A DNA stretch of 64,000 nt from Curvibacter microcysteis (GTDB lineage Bacteria; Pseudomonadota; Gammaproteobacteria; Burkholderiales; Burkholderiaceae_C): assembly GCF_028649435.1 (NCBI RefSeq), contig NZ_JAQSIN010000003.1, one strand, 5' to 3'. A program made the translations under genes and the position numbers. Shown piece by piece: positions 1 to 8,180 of this stretch. Position 1 is the stretch's first letter. The number at the start of each line of letters is the position of its first letter. The notes under the pieces were generated by a model. That model had not been told where the DNA came from. It saw only the letters and a list, made by a program, of their open reading frames with translations, and did no database searches.

Positions 1-35
1 TGTGTCTTGGGGTGCTGTGGCTTGCCTTGGCCGGC

Positions 36-1268
36 TCAGCCACCGCTGGCGTGTTGTCCAATCTCGGGCCAACGGCGGTGCAGCCAGGTCCAGGCCACCA
101 AGCCCAGGCCCATCATCAGCAGTGAGGTCAGGGCCAGCAAGAAGGTGGAGTCCATCACCAGCGGCGCGATCACGCCAGCCACCAGGCCATTGGCGGCCGA
201 GCCCACAAAGGCTTGCATGGAGGAGGCCATGCCGCGCCGCTCGGGGTGGATGTCCAGCGCCAGCAGGGTGACCACGGGCACCATCAGGGCCCAACCAAAG
301 GCAAAGATGGCCAGCGGGGGCAGGGCCCACCAGGCCTGGGCCGGGAACAAGGCGTTGGCCGCCAAATTCAGGACCGAGACGCTGAGCATGATCACAAAGC
401 CATGCCGGATCTGGCGTTTGGGGGCGATGCGGCCGGCCAGCCGCCCACTGCACCAGGCGCCCGCCATGATGCCGGAGATGGTCAGGAGGAAGAACCAGAA
501 GAACTGCGTCGGTGCCAGGCCCAGGTGATGGCCCAGGAAGGCGGGAGCCGACAGCACGTATAAGAACATGCCATTGAAGGGCACGCCGCTGGCCAGGCAG
601 AGCAGCAAGAAGCGCGGGCTGGCACCCAGCTGCAGGTACCCCGCCATCAGGTGGCGAACCTGGAACGGTTGGCGTTCGCTGGGGTGCAGGGTTTCAGGCA
701 GCAGGCGCAGGTTGGCGCACCACAGCAGCACCCCCACCCCGGTCAGGAACCAGAAGATGCTGTGCCAGTCCAGGTGCACAAACAGCCAGCCGCCGATGAT
801 GGGTGCAATCGCAGGGGCCACGCCAAAGAAGATGGTCACCTGGCTCATCACACGCTGGGCTTCTGCGGGCTCGAACAGATCGCGGATCACCGCCCGCGAC
901 ACCACCGTGCCCGCGCCGGTGGACAGGCCTTGCAAGGCCCGGAAAAACACCAGCTGGCCAATGTTTTGCGACAGGGCACAGCCCGCCGAGGCCAGGGTGA
1001 ACACCGCAATGCCCCACAGCACCACCGGGCGGCGTCCAAAACTGTCGGCCAGCGCGCCATGGAACAGGTTCATGAAGGCAAAACCGAGCAGATAGGCCGA
1101 AAGCGTTTGCTGCATCTCCACTGGCGTGGCGCCGATGGCCTGGGCAATGCCCGTGAAGGCGGGGATGTAGGTGTCGATCGAGAACGGGCCCAGCATGCCC
1201 AGCACGGCGAGCAAGACAGCCAGCGCCCAGCGGGGCGCGGTCCAAAGTAAGTGGGCGTTGGGGTTCAT
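36..1268 (-). CDS. Bcr/CflA family MFS drug efflux transporter
   Basis: A 410-residue major facilitator protein of the Bcr/CflA group, drug:H+ antiporters of the inner membrane. The length suits 12 transmembrane helices. The family signature is visible near the N-terminus, where GPFSIDTYIPAF fills the usual DxYLPA position of helix 1. The loop 2-3 motif follows as GALADSFGRRPV. The start at 1268 (MNPNAHLLW) gives the usual short cytoplasmic lead before helix 1. The gene stands alone on the minus strand and is divergent from HU. The substrate cannot be read from sequence; chloramphenicol, bicyclomycin and sulfonamide efflux are known in the family. Confidence 0.9.
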   Translation of the reverse strand: MNPNAHLLWTAPRWALAVLLAVLGMLGPFSIDTYIPAFTGIAQAIGATPVEMQQTLSAYLLGFAFMNLFHGALADSFGRRPVVLWGIAVFTLASAGCALSQNIGQLVFFRALQGLSTGAGTVVSRAVIRDLFEPAEAQRVMSQVTIFFGVAPAIAPIIGGWLFVHLDWHSIFWFLTGVGVLLWCANLRLLPETLHPSERQPFQVRHLMAGYLQLGASPRFLLLCLASGVPFNGMFLYVLSAPAFLGHHLGLAPTQFFWFFLLTISGIMAGAWCSGRLAGRIAPKRQIRHGFVIMLSVSVLNLAANALFPAQAWWALPPLAIFAFGWALMVPVVTLLALDIHPERRGMASSMQAFVGSAANGLVAGVIAPLVMDSTFLLALTSLLMMGLGLVAWTWLHRRWPEIGQHASGG

Positions 1269-1529
1269 CGTCAGTGTTGGCGGGGCGGTGGAAGCGGGGT
1301 GGGGTGTACGGGCGGCGCGTGGCGGGGTCTGCGCGGCAAATCATTATGGGCGAGCCGGTGCGGTGGCGTGCTTGGCCGCCTCCTCTGTCGGGCCTGGCAG
1401 GTGCTTGGAGCCCGTGGCGGGGTGTGCGTTGAGCCTGAAATCTGTGGTTGGGGGGCGTTTTTTCGGGGTTTAGTGGGCTGACTGTGCAATTTCTACCGCC
1501 TGAAGCCTCCGAGCCCGCAGCCATTTCCC

Positions 1530-1572
1530 TACAATCCGCCCCTTGACCATCCAAGGCCTCCTGGCCTTTTTT
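1530..1572 (+). promoter_or_regulatory. HU promoter -10 and terminator-like leader hairpin
   Basis: The 316-bp gap between the efflux gene and HU holds no gene. It contains a TACAAT -10 element at 1530-1535 with no good -35, predicting a transcript start near 1542. Downstream a compact hairpin, AAGGCC (1553-1558) and GGCCTT (1563-1568) with a TCCT loop, runs into six T residues (1567-1572), 12 nt before the ATG. It resembles a small intrinsic terminator inside the HU leader. The rest of the gap shows nothing I can name. Confidence 0.5.
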
Positions 1573-1584
1573 ACTGAGAATCAC

Positions 1585-1860
1585 ATGAACAAAACAGAAC
1601 TGATCGCCAAGCTGGCCCTGGACACCGACCTGAGCAAGGTGCAAGCCCAAGCCGCTTTGGAATCGGTCATTCAGACCATCACCGAGCAACTGCAACAAGG
1701 CGAAGCCGTGAACATCCTGGGCTTCGGCTCTTTCGTCGTGACCGAGCGCGCTGCCCGCACCGCACGCAACCCGCGCACCGGCGAGGCCATCGAAGTGGCT
1801 GCTGCCAAGGCCCCGCGCTTCAAGCCGGGCAAGGCACTCAAGGACGCTCTGGCGGCCTGA
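1585..1860 (+). CDS. hup: HU family DNA-binding protein
   Basis: A 91-residue histone-like protein that bends DNA non-specifically and helps compact the nucleoid. It carries the HU/IHF signature: GFGSFVV, then the arm with R-NPRTGE, then FKPGKALKD at the C-terminus. The length is standard for HU. The ATG at 1585 is chosen because the open frame upstream runs through the promoter and leader hairpin. It is monocistronic, bounded by its own promoter and a strong terminator at 1910-1937. HU is preferred over IHF because of the short C-terminus and overall motif, but alpha and beta types cannot be told apart. Confidence 0.95.
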   Translation: MNKTELIAKLALDTDLSKVQAQAALESVIQTITEQLQQGEAVNILGFGSFVVTERAARTARNPRTGEAIEVAAAKAPRFKPGKALKDALAA

Positions 1861-1909
1861 TTCCCCCTGCACCCAGGTGAGAGCGCCGCGCGCTCTTGCC
1901 TTTGAGCCA

Positions 1910-1937
1910 AAAAGGGCTGCCGTTCGGCAGCCCTTTT
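1910..1937 (+). terminator. Rho-independent terminator of HU
   Basis: A perfect 12-bp stem (1910-1921 with 1926-1937) and a GTTC loop, with A-run and T-run flanks, lies 50 bp after the HU stop codon. The T-rich arm serves as the U-tract. It also shows that the phospholipase frame upstream of 2036 is not translated from its own messenger. Confidence 0.9.
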
Positions 1938-2035
1938 GTCATCATGCGACACTGTCACCGCCTGGGGCCTGTGAATCGAGATGTCGCGTTGGCCGACGCA
2001 GCGGGCAGGCACCTTGGGTTGAAAAGGATCGCTTT

Positions 2036-3184
2036 GTGAGTCAACAGCTTCAGCACAAAATTCGCCTTGACCACGAGCACATCGCCCTGGTCTTGCAAGG
2101 CGGCGGCGCCTTGGGGGCCTACCAGGCCGGGGTGTTTGAAGAAATCGCCAAGGTGCCGCGCGAGCCCCATTGGGTGGCGGGTATCTCGATTGGCGCCATC
2201 AATGCGGCGTTGATCGTGGGCAACCCGCCAGAGCGCCGTGTCGAACGCCTGCGTGCCTTCTGGGAGCGAGTGTCTTCCCATGTCAGTGCGATCTTTCCTC
2301 TGCTCGACCCGCAGCGTCCGGCGTTTCACCAGTTCAGTGCGGCGGTCTCGGCCACCGTGGGGGTGCACGGTTTTTACCGGCCCCGCCTGGTGCCGCCGGC
2401 CTGGCAGTTGCCCGGCAGTGAGGGCGCGCTCAGTTATTACGACACCGCGCCGCTGCGTCAGACCTTGGAAGAGTTGATCGACTTCGATCTGATCAATCAG
2501 AAAAAAATCAGACTTTCTGTCGGGGCCGTGCATGTGCGCTCAGGCAACTCGGTCTACTTCGACAACTTCCAGCAGCGCATTGGCCCTGAGCACATCATGG
2601 CCAGCGGTGCTTTGCCGCCGGCTTTTGCGCCGGTGGTGATCGACGGCGAAGCCTATTGGGACGGCGGCATCGTCTCCAACACACCTTTGCAGTACGTGCT
2701 GGACAACCGAGGCCCGGGCCGCTTGCTGGTGGCGCAGGTCGATTTGTTCAGCGCCCGAGGGGAGCTGCCGCAGACCCTGGGCGAGGCCTTGTCGAGGCAG
2801 AAGGACATCATGTACTCCAGCCGCACCCGCTTCAACACCGATCAGGCGGCCCAGGTGCAGCGTGACCGCCAGCTCATCCACAGCCTGATCCAGCGCCTGC
2901 CGGCGGCGCTGCGCCAGGCGCCCGAAGTGCAGCAGTTGGCCTCGCGCTGCCAGCAGGGCCACGTGGACATCGTGCATTTGATTTACCGCCAAAGCCGCTT
3001 CGAGCAAGAGTCCAAGGACTACGAGTTCTCCCGCTCCACCGTGCTGGAGCATTGGCAGGCCGGCCAGCGGGACATGCAAAACACCATGAACCACCCCGAT
3101 TGGTTGATCCGCAGTGAGCCTGACCACGGCGTGGCCGTGTATGACCTGGGGGTTCGCCCTGAGGGGGCGGTGCCACAGGTTTGA
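2036..3184 (+). CDS. Patatin-like phospholipase family protein
   Basis: A 382-residue patatin-fold serine hydrolase that probably acts on membrane lipids. The three catalytic signatures are present: the oxyanion-hole glycines (LQGGGALGAYQAG), the nucleophile elbow GISIG, and the DGG dyad motif (YWDGGIVSNTP). The GTG start at 2036 (VSQQLQHK) was chosen because the frame upstream crosses the HU terminator and there is no in-frame ATG before the patatin domain. No signal peptide is seen, so a cytoplasmic or membrane-associated protein is likely. The C-terminal 130 residues contain a helical region common in betaproteobacterial members. Substrate unknown. Confidence 0.85.
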   Translation: MSQQLQHKIRLDHEHIALVLQGGGALGAYQAGVFEEIAKVPREPHWVAGISIGAINAALIVGNPPERRVERLRAFWERVSSHVSAIFPLLDPQRPAFHQFSAAVSATVGVHGFYRPRLVPPAWQLPGSEGALSYYDTAPLRQTLEELIDFDLINQKKIRLSVGAVHVRSGNSVYFDNFQQRIGPEHIMASGALPPAFAPVVIDGEAYWDGGIVSNTPLQYVLDNRGPGRLLVAQVDLFSARGELPQTLGEALSRQKDIMYSSRTRFNTDQAAQVQRDRQLIHSLIQRLPAALRQAPEVQQLASRCQQGHVDIVHLIYRQSRFEQESKDYEFSRSTVLEHWQAGQRDMQNTMNHPDWLIRSEPDHGVAVYDLGVRPEGAVPQV

Positions 3185-3380
3185 GGCCTGGCTGGGGCTG
3201 GCGGGCCCAGTCCAGCTGGGACGGGGCAACCCAGTCATTGAGCGCAGCCGCAGCCTGCTTTGACCCCACGCAGGCCGGTCCCGTATTTTCTATGGTGAAA
3301 TCGGCGCCTTTCGCTGGACGGGGCTCGCTGCGCGGCGCCGGTTGGCGGCTCCTCATGCGCTCTGCCTTGGCTCCCGAAGA

Positions 3381-4628
3381 ATGACCCTTTTGAATTTGCA
3401 ACCCAGCGCGCTGGGGCTCAGTGCTGTGTTGTTGGCTCTGGTGTTTGCGGCAGCAACCTGGGGTGTGGGGCGGGTCCCTGCCATCAACAGCCGGGCCACG
3501 CAGTCCTGGGCCTGGACCCTGGTGACCATGGCCCTGTCCTTGGTGTGTTGGTCATGGGGGCAGGACAAGGGGTTTTTGATCAGTTTTTTACTGGGCAATA
3601 CTTTGGTGGTCTTGTGCAGCGTCTTGTTCCTGCGCTCCATGTGCTGCCTGGTGGGGCAAGCGGTTCATGTCGGGTGTTTGATGGCGCAGTTCGTGGTGGG
3701 CGTCAGTGGGATTGCAGCAGTGCTTTTGGCTTCTGCGCCGCGCAGCTATGCGGTGGTTTCAATTGCGCTGTCTTTCTTTTTTGCGGCCACCGGGGCGCTG
3801 GTCGTGTTGTCGCGCCACAGGAAAATTCGCGCCAGTGTCGCAGGCTGGGTCTTGATCGCTTGTTTGGGCGCAGTCTGTTTGTTTTTCGTGGCGTTTCGCT
3901 TGCTGGTTATGGCGTTTGGGGGCGGGGCCGAGGCGGTGCAGCCCATGGCGGCCACCCAGGTGCAGGGTTTGGCCATGTGGGTGGCCCACCTGATCGTCAT
4001 GGTGGCCAGCTTGAGTTTCATGTGGGTGCTGTTTGAGCAGCGGCGCGAAGCGCTGCAGGCCCGCTCCCAACTCGATGAGTTGACGGGCGTCTTGTCCCGC
4101 AGCGCATTTTTGGACAGCGCCTTGAAGCCGTTGGAACATGCCACGGTTTACTCCGTCGCGGTGCTGGACGTCGACCAACTCGACACGTTCAACGAGCGCT
4201 TTGGTCGAGCCTTGGGTGATGCGGTGTTGCAGCATGTGACGGCTCAGGCCGCGCGTGCCCTGCGGGGCATGGACTTGATCGGGCGATTTGGCGAGGATGA
4301 GTTCTGCATCCTGCTGCCCCACGGGGATGAGGCGGAAGCGCAGGCCGTGTCGCGGCACATTTGCCAGTCGGTGGCGGCGAATCCCCTGCAGGGGCTGCCA
4401 GGTCCTGAGCTGCGGTGTTCTGTCTCGATGGGGGTGGCCACGGCCTGGGTGCCCAGTCAACTGGCTTCGGTGACGATGCCTGATTTGCAGGCGGCCATTC
4501 AGCGCGCCAGCGACGCCATGTTCCTGGCCAAGTCCATGGGAGGGCAGCAGGTTCAGGTGGCGCATGCCGGGGCTTTTGATGCGCACCGTGCTCAGCCCTA
4601 TGACGCGGGGCACTTGGCGCGGGTCTGA
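3381..4628 (+). CDS. Membrane-anchored GGDEF diguanylate cyclase
   Basis: A 415-residue protein with about six or seven hydrophobic helices in the first 230 residues and a C-terminal GGDEF domain (about 240-400). The signature reads GEDEF at residues 304-308, so the second glycine is replaced by glutamate. An inhibitory-site RxxD (RGMD, 295-298) sits exactly five residues before it, which suggests c-di-GMP feedback binding. The membrane half looks like an integral sensor with no named family that I recognise. The ATG at 3381 is chosen because it opens directly on the first membrane helix. Catalytic activity is plausible but uncertain because of the altered signature. Confidence 0.85.
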   Translation: MTLLNLQPSALGLSAVLLALVFAAATWGVGRVPAINSRATQSWAWTLVTMALSLVCWSWGQDKGFLISFLLGNTLVVLCSVLFLRSMCCLVGQAVHVGCLMAQFVVGVSGIAAVLLASAPRSYAVVSIALSFFFAATGALVVLSRHRKIRASVAGWVLIACLGAVCLFFVAFRLLVMAFGGGAEAVQPMAATQVQGLAMWVAHLIVMVASLSFMWVLFEQRREALQARSQLDELTGVLSRSAFLDSALKPLEHATVYSVAVLDVDQLDTFNERFGRALGDAVLQHVTAQAARALRGMDLIGRFGEDEFCILLPHGDEAEAQAVSRHICQSVAANPLQGLPGPELRCSVSMGVATAWVPSQLASVTMPDLQAAIQRASDAMFLAKSMGGQQVQVAHAGAFDAHRAQPYDAGHLARV

Positions 4629-4797
4629 GGGTCTCCCTGAGCCGGGGAATGAGCGTGCTCCGTTTTTCGCGGGCTGCAGGCTGGAGGTTGCCGCGCGCAT
4701 CGACGGTACCCAGCTTTGCGTGTGTTGGCGCACAGTGCGAATCCTGGGGGCCTCTTAGGCTGGGCTTTGGCAGTTGGCCAAACTCTAGGAGCATTCC

Positions 4798-5361
4798 ATG
4801 ATCTCTGTGCGTCGTCATTTTCGCCGCCTGTTGTTGAGCAGCGCCGCTGCGCTGTTTGTGATGGGGGCAGCCTCGGGGGTGCAGGCAGCCTCGGCCACTG
4901 ACCTGGAGCAAGACGCGGCTCAGTCCCTGCAGGCGCTCTACAAGGCCAACCCAACGGCGGAACTGTTGGGTAAAAAATCGAAGGCGATCCTGGTCTTTCC
5001 AAAGGTCGTGAAGGCGGGGCTGGTCTTCGGTGGCAGTTACGGTGAGGGCGTGCTGTTGAAGGGGGGCAAGGTGGTCGATTTCTACAACAGCGTTTCTGCT
5101 TCCTGGGGGTGGCAGGTGGGGGCCGAGTCCTATGCCTATGTCGTGTTCTTGATGAGCGACAAGGCCGTTTCTTACCTGGCCAAATCCAAGGGGTGGGAGT
5201 TGGGGGTGGGCCCCAGCGTGGTGGCCGTCAATGAGGGGGTGGCCAAAAATCTCAGCACCTCGACCCTCAAGGAGGACGCCTATGCATTCATCACCGACCA
5301 GCAGGGTTTGATGGCCAGCCTCAGCATTGAAGGCACCAAGATCAGCCGCGTCAAACGTTGA
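4798..5361 (+). CDS. Secreted SYLF (YSC84) domain lipid-binding protein
   Basis: A 187-residue protein with an N-terminal signal peptide of about 30 residues (RRHFRRLL followed by a hydrophobic stretch, ending VQA). The SYLF/Ysc84 domain follows: KAILVFPKVVKAGLVFGG, GGKVVDFYN, and the LMSDKAV region. SYLF domains bind phosphoinositides in eukaryotes. Bacterial members are secreted or periplasmic with a poorly known role. A good AGGAG ribosome site lies a few bases before the ATG. The gene is followed by a bidirectional hairpin and tRNA-Lys on the other strand, so it appears monocistronic. Confidence 0.85.
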   Translation: MISVRRHFRRLLLSSAAALFVMGAASGVQAASATDLEQDAAQSLQALYKANPTAELLGKKSKAILVFPKVVKAGLVFGGSYGEGVLLKGGKVVDFYNSVSASWGWQVGAESYAYVVFLMSDKAVSYLAKSKGWELGVGPSVVAVNEGVAKNLSTSTLKEDAYAFITDQQGLMASLSIEGTKISRVKR

Positions 5362-5489
5362 GCGGTGCTTGCTGGCCCTGCGGGCTGGCCTGTCCCCTCG
5401 GGGCTGTCGTCTTGAATTCGGGTTCAGCCTCCGGGCCTGTTGCGCCAGCCGGGATGCAGGGTGAGGCCTGATTCGAGCCCCGAAATGAA

Positions 5490-5522
5490 CAAAGCCCGCT
5501 GTCGTTTCCGAAGCGGGCTTTG
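5490..5522. terminator. Bidirectional terminator hairpin
   Basis: An 11-bp perfect stem (5490-5500 with 5512-5522; CAAAGCCCGCT and AGCGGGCTTTG) with an 11-nt loop lies between the SYLF gene (+) and tRNA-Lys (-). The T-rich end on the minus strand makes it a likely terminator of the tRNA transcript. It may also stop the SYLF messenger. Confidence 0.7.
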
Positions 5523-5544
5523 GGTTGCCTTGGAGGCTAATGAG

Positions 5545-5620
5545 TGGTGGGTCCTGAGTGACTCGAACACTCGACCTACGGATTAAGAGTCCGCTGCTCT
5601 ACCAACTGAGCTAAGAACCC
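5545..5620 (-). tRNA. tRNA-Lys (anticodon CTT)
   Basis: The 76-nt cloverleaf reads on the minus strand from GGGTTCTTAGCTCAGTTGGT to an encoded CCA. The acceptor stem pairs GGGTTCT with AGGACCC (one G-T wobble), followed by discriminator A and CCA (5547-5545). The anticodon loop CTCTTAA gives anticodon CTT, reading AAG codons. The T-loop contains the TTCGAGT type sequence. Nothing suggests it is an integration site. Confidence 0.96.
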
Positions 5621-5668
5621 ACTCTTTGTTTCTTGCTGCTTTGCTAAGTGCGCTGCAGCAAGACCGCT

Positions 5669-5698
5669 ATTATGCACAAGAAATTGGGCTTGTGGCAA
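5669..5698 (-). promoter_or_regulatory. Likely promoter of tRNA-Lys
   Basis: On the minus strand, TTGCCA (5698-5693) is separated by 18 bp from CATAAT (5674-5669). This predicts initiation about 40 nt before the mature tRNA 5' end. The stretch 5621-5795 is otherwise empty and locally AT-rich. Confidence 0.5.
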
Positions 5699-5795
5699 GT
5701 TATGAGAAATTTTTTCAGAAATCTGAGGTCAATTCAGATTCGAGCCCCTCGTCACCGGTCTCCTCGCCTGCTGCGTTGGCTTGCGCCAGGGCGCT

Positions 5796-6704
5796 TCAGC
5801 TCATGCCGTTGCGGCTGGCCAGCTCGACGAACAGGCCCGAGTGGTCCAGGTCGGTCAGGCCATGCTCAATGCCGCTGGCATACAAGGATTCGAACAAGGC
5901 CGTAACCGGCGCGTCAAAGCCGATGTCGGCGGCAGTGTCCAGCGCATTGCGCATGTCTTTGAGTTGCACCGACATGCGTGCGCGCGGCGCGAAGTTGCGT
6001 TCCACCATGCGCTGGCCGTGCAGTTGCAGGATCCGGCTTTCGGCAAAGCCGCCGCCAATGGCTTCGCGCACCTTGGCCATGTCGGCGCCGCCCTTGGCGG
6101 CGAAGAGCAGGGCTTCGGCGACGGCTCCAATCGTGATGCCCACAATCATCTGGTTCGCCAGCTTGGCCAGTTGGCCCGCTCCGTGCGGCCCCACATGGGT
6201 GGCGCGGCCCAGCACCTGCAGGGCGGGCAGGGCGCGCTCAAAGTCGGCGGCGCGGCCACCGGCCATGATGGCCAGGGTGCCTTGCTCGGCCCCCACGGTG
6301 CCGCCCGAGACGGGCGCATCCAGGTGGGCCACACCGCGCTCGCTCAGGCGGGCGGCGTGGTCACGTGCTTCAGCCGGCTTGATGCTGGCCATGTCCAGCA
6401 CCAAGGTGCCTGGACGCATGGCGTCCGCGGCGCCTTGCTGGAACAGCACGTCACCGACCACGGCCCCGTTTTCCAGCAGGCTGATCACCAGATCGGCCTC
6501 GCGCACGGCGTCGCCGGGCCGGGTGTGGATGGTGGCGCCCAAGGGTCGCAGGCGTTCGGCCTTGTCCGGGCTGCGGTTCCAGGCGTGCACGGTGAAACCG
6601 GCTTCGCACAGACGGCGCGCGATGGGGAAGCCCATGAAGCCGATGCCCAGCACGGCAATGGTTTTCAGGGGGGCGGTGGGGGTGGGCAAGGCGTCGGTCG
6701 TCAT
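5796..6704 (-). CDS. NAD(P)-dependent 3-hydroxyisobutyrate dehydrogenase family oxidoreductase
   Basis: A beta-hydroxyacid dehydrogenase of 302 residues. The Rossmann motif is IAVLGIGFMG, and the NRS after strand 2 hints at NADP(H). The substrate-binding signature is DAPVSGGTVGAE, and the catalytic lysine lies in KLANQMIVG. Members oxidise 3-hydroxyisobutyrate or reduce tartronate semialdehyde; the exact substrate here is unknown. The ATG at 6704 is preferred to an in-frame TTG at 6734, because that TTG lies inside a terminator hairpin (6712-6748). It lies downstream of the SAF-domain oxidoreductase on the same strand, which suggests one pathway, but the terminator would uncouple them unless it is read through. 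Confidence 0.88.
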   Translation of the reverse strand: MTTDALPTPTAPLKTIAVLGIGFMGFPIARRLCEAGFTVHAWNRSPDKAERLRPLGATIHTRPGDAVREADLVISLLENGAVVGDVLFQQGAADAMRPGTLVLDMASIKPAEARDHAARLSERGVAHLDAPVSGGTVGAEQGTLAIMAGGRAADFERALPALQVLGRATHVGPHGAGQLAKLANQMIVGITIGAVAEALLFAAKGGADMAKVREAIGGGFAESRILQLHGQRMVERNFAPRARMSVQLKDMRNALDTAADIGFDAPVTALFESLYASGIEHGLTDLDHSGLFVELASRNGMS

Positions 6705-6711
6705 GGTCGGC

Positions 6712-6748
6712 AAAAGCAAAAAGGCGGGGCCCAAGCAGCGCGGCCCCG
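6712..6748 (-). terminator. Intrinsic terminator just before the 3-HIBDH-like gene
   Basis: On the minus strand a 7-bp GC stem (CGGGGCC with GGCCCCG, 6748-6742 and 6731-6725), 10-nt loop, is followed by a T-rich tract TTTTTGCTTTT (6722-6712). It lies between the SAF-domain oxidoreductase stop and the next start codon, ending only 8 nt before that ATG. It may be a plain terminator or an attenuator. Confidence 0.7.
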
Positions 6749-6836
6749 GAGAACATCACAAGGTGTCGGACAGGCGTCCATGATGGCGCAGTGTGGCTGG
6801 GCCAGCCTGTCAGTGGGCTGTCGTCCCTTGGGGCTT

Positions 6837-8180
6837 TCAGGGCATGCCAAACAGGTCTTCCATGGCGCGGCGCGTGCGCCAGGCCGGGGTTTGGGTGTCC
6901 ATGGCCACATCGTCCCAACTCAGGCATTGGCCTTTGGCCACTGGGCGGATGACTTTGACTTGGTGGGCCAGGCCCAGAGGCAGGCCGCCAAGGCGGCGCG
7001 AGGTCTCTGCCGGCAGCAGCTTGCCCCAGACGGTGTAGCCGCCTTCACCGTCGAGCAGGTCGCCCGGTCGCAGGTCGCGTTTGGCCGTGGCCACCACGTC
7101 GGCGTGCCAGCCGGTGGCCACACCGGTGGCTTCACGGCGCAGGGCCACACTGGCCACGCTCATGCCCACCTCCAGCCCAATCAGGTGCCAGCGCTTGTAA
7201 AGCGTGAAGTAGCGCCCGCTGGGGTCGGTGTGGGCGTTGTATTCCTCAAAGCAGTGCTTGATGTAGTCGGTCTCGGCCTCCACCGTGACCCAGACCCCCA
7301 TGCGGATGTCATAGGGGATGCGGCGGCCGTCGGTCTCCAGCGAGGAAATCACCTCGACCATGCCCTTGCGCTCCAGCACCCCGCCTTCGCTGCGTGGGCG
7401 GGTCACAAAGGGGATGTCCTCCACGCTGGCGGGCGGGTACAGCAGGCCGTTGCTCGGCACGCCCAGGCCGGTGGCATTGGCCACGGCGCTGCTTTCGATG
7501 GCGGGCTTGGAGCCGTCCAGAAAGCTGTTGAACATCTTGGGGTTGAGACCGCCGCGCTGGGCCTGCTCGGGTGTGAGGCCGTAGTAGCCCCAGACCGTTT
7601 CGGGGGTGGACTCGCTGAAGTGCGGCAGCCATTTGTGGCCGCGTCCGGCCGCCACCACGGGGAAGCCGCAGGTGCGGGCCCAATCCACCAGGTCGCAGAT
7701 CAGCGCCGGTTGGTCGCCAAAGGCCATGGAATAGACCACGCCGGCTTCGGCGGCGCGGCGCGCCAGCAGCGGGCCGCAAAAAGCGTCGGCCTCGACGGTG
7801 ACGTTGACCACATGCTTGCCATGGGCGAAGGCGTCCAGGCAATGCTCGACCGCGGCAATGGGGTGGCCGGTGCATTCCACCACCACGTCGATCGCGGGAT
7901 GCCGCACCACGGCTTGCCAGTCCTCGGTCAGCCAGGTCTGACCGGTCTGCAAGGCCTGGTCCAGGCTGCTGGCCTGGGCTTGTTCGGGCGCCCAACCGAC
8001 GCGGGCCAGGTTGGCGCGCGCCGCGTCAGGGGACAGGTCGGCGATGGCGGCCAGGTGCACCCCGGGCGTGCGCGGCACCTGGGCCAGGTACATGGAGCCG
8101 AACTTGCCCGCCCCGATCAGGGCGATGCGGATCGGGCGCTGCTCGGCGGCGCGTTGCAAAAGCTGGGCGTAGAGGCTCAT
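6837..8180 (-). CDS. NAD(P)-binding oxidoreductase with C-terminal SAF domain (COG4091-like)
   Basis: A 447-residue protein. The N-terminal Rossmann domain (about 17-140; IRIALIGAGKFGSMY) resembles homoserine dehydrogenase. A middle catalytic-like region follows, then a SAF domain in the last 95 residues (GWHADVVATAKRDLRPGDLL). This family is often misnamed homoserine dehydrogenase or FlgA. Members occur in sugar-acid and polyol catabolic clusters, but the reaction is not established from sequence. The ATG at 8180 overlaps the GntR stop codon (TGATG), so translation is probably coupled to the regulator. The gene is likely controlled by that GntR protein. Confidence 0.8.
   Translation of the reverse strand: MSLYAQLLQRAAEQRPIRIALIGAGKFGSMYLAQVPRTPGVHLAAIADLSPDAARANLARVGWAPEQAQASSLDQALQTGQTWLTEDWQAVVRHPAIDVVVECTGHPIAAVEHCLDAFAHGKHVVNVTVEADAFCGPLLARRAAEAGVVYSMAFGDQPALICDLVDWARTCGFPVVAAGRGHKWLPHFSESTPETVWGYYGLTPEQAQRGGLNPKMFNSFLDGSKPAIESSAVANATGLGVPSNGLLYPPASVEDIPFVTRPRSEGGVLERKGMVEVISSLETDGRRIPYDIRMGVWVTVEAETDYIKHCFEEYNAHTDPSGRYFTLYKRWHLIGLEVGMSVASVALRREATGVATGWHADVVATAKRDLRPGDLLDGEGGYTVWGKLLPAETSRRLGGLPLGLAHQVKVIRPVAKGQCLSWDDVAMDTQTPAWRTRRAMEDLFGMP

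Noticed and set aside
1877..2035. A 53-codon N-terminal extension of the patatin protein
   Set aside because: It crosses the strong HU terminator (1910-1937) and has no domain content; the GTG at 2036 is the better start.
5545..5795. tRNA-Lys as an integration site of a mobile element
   Set aside because: No integrase, no direct repeat of the tRNA 3' end and no change in gene style on either side were seen.
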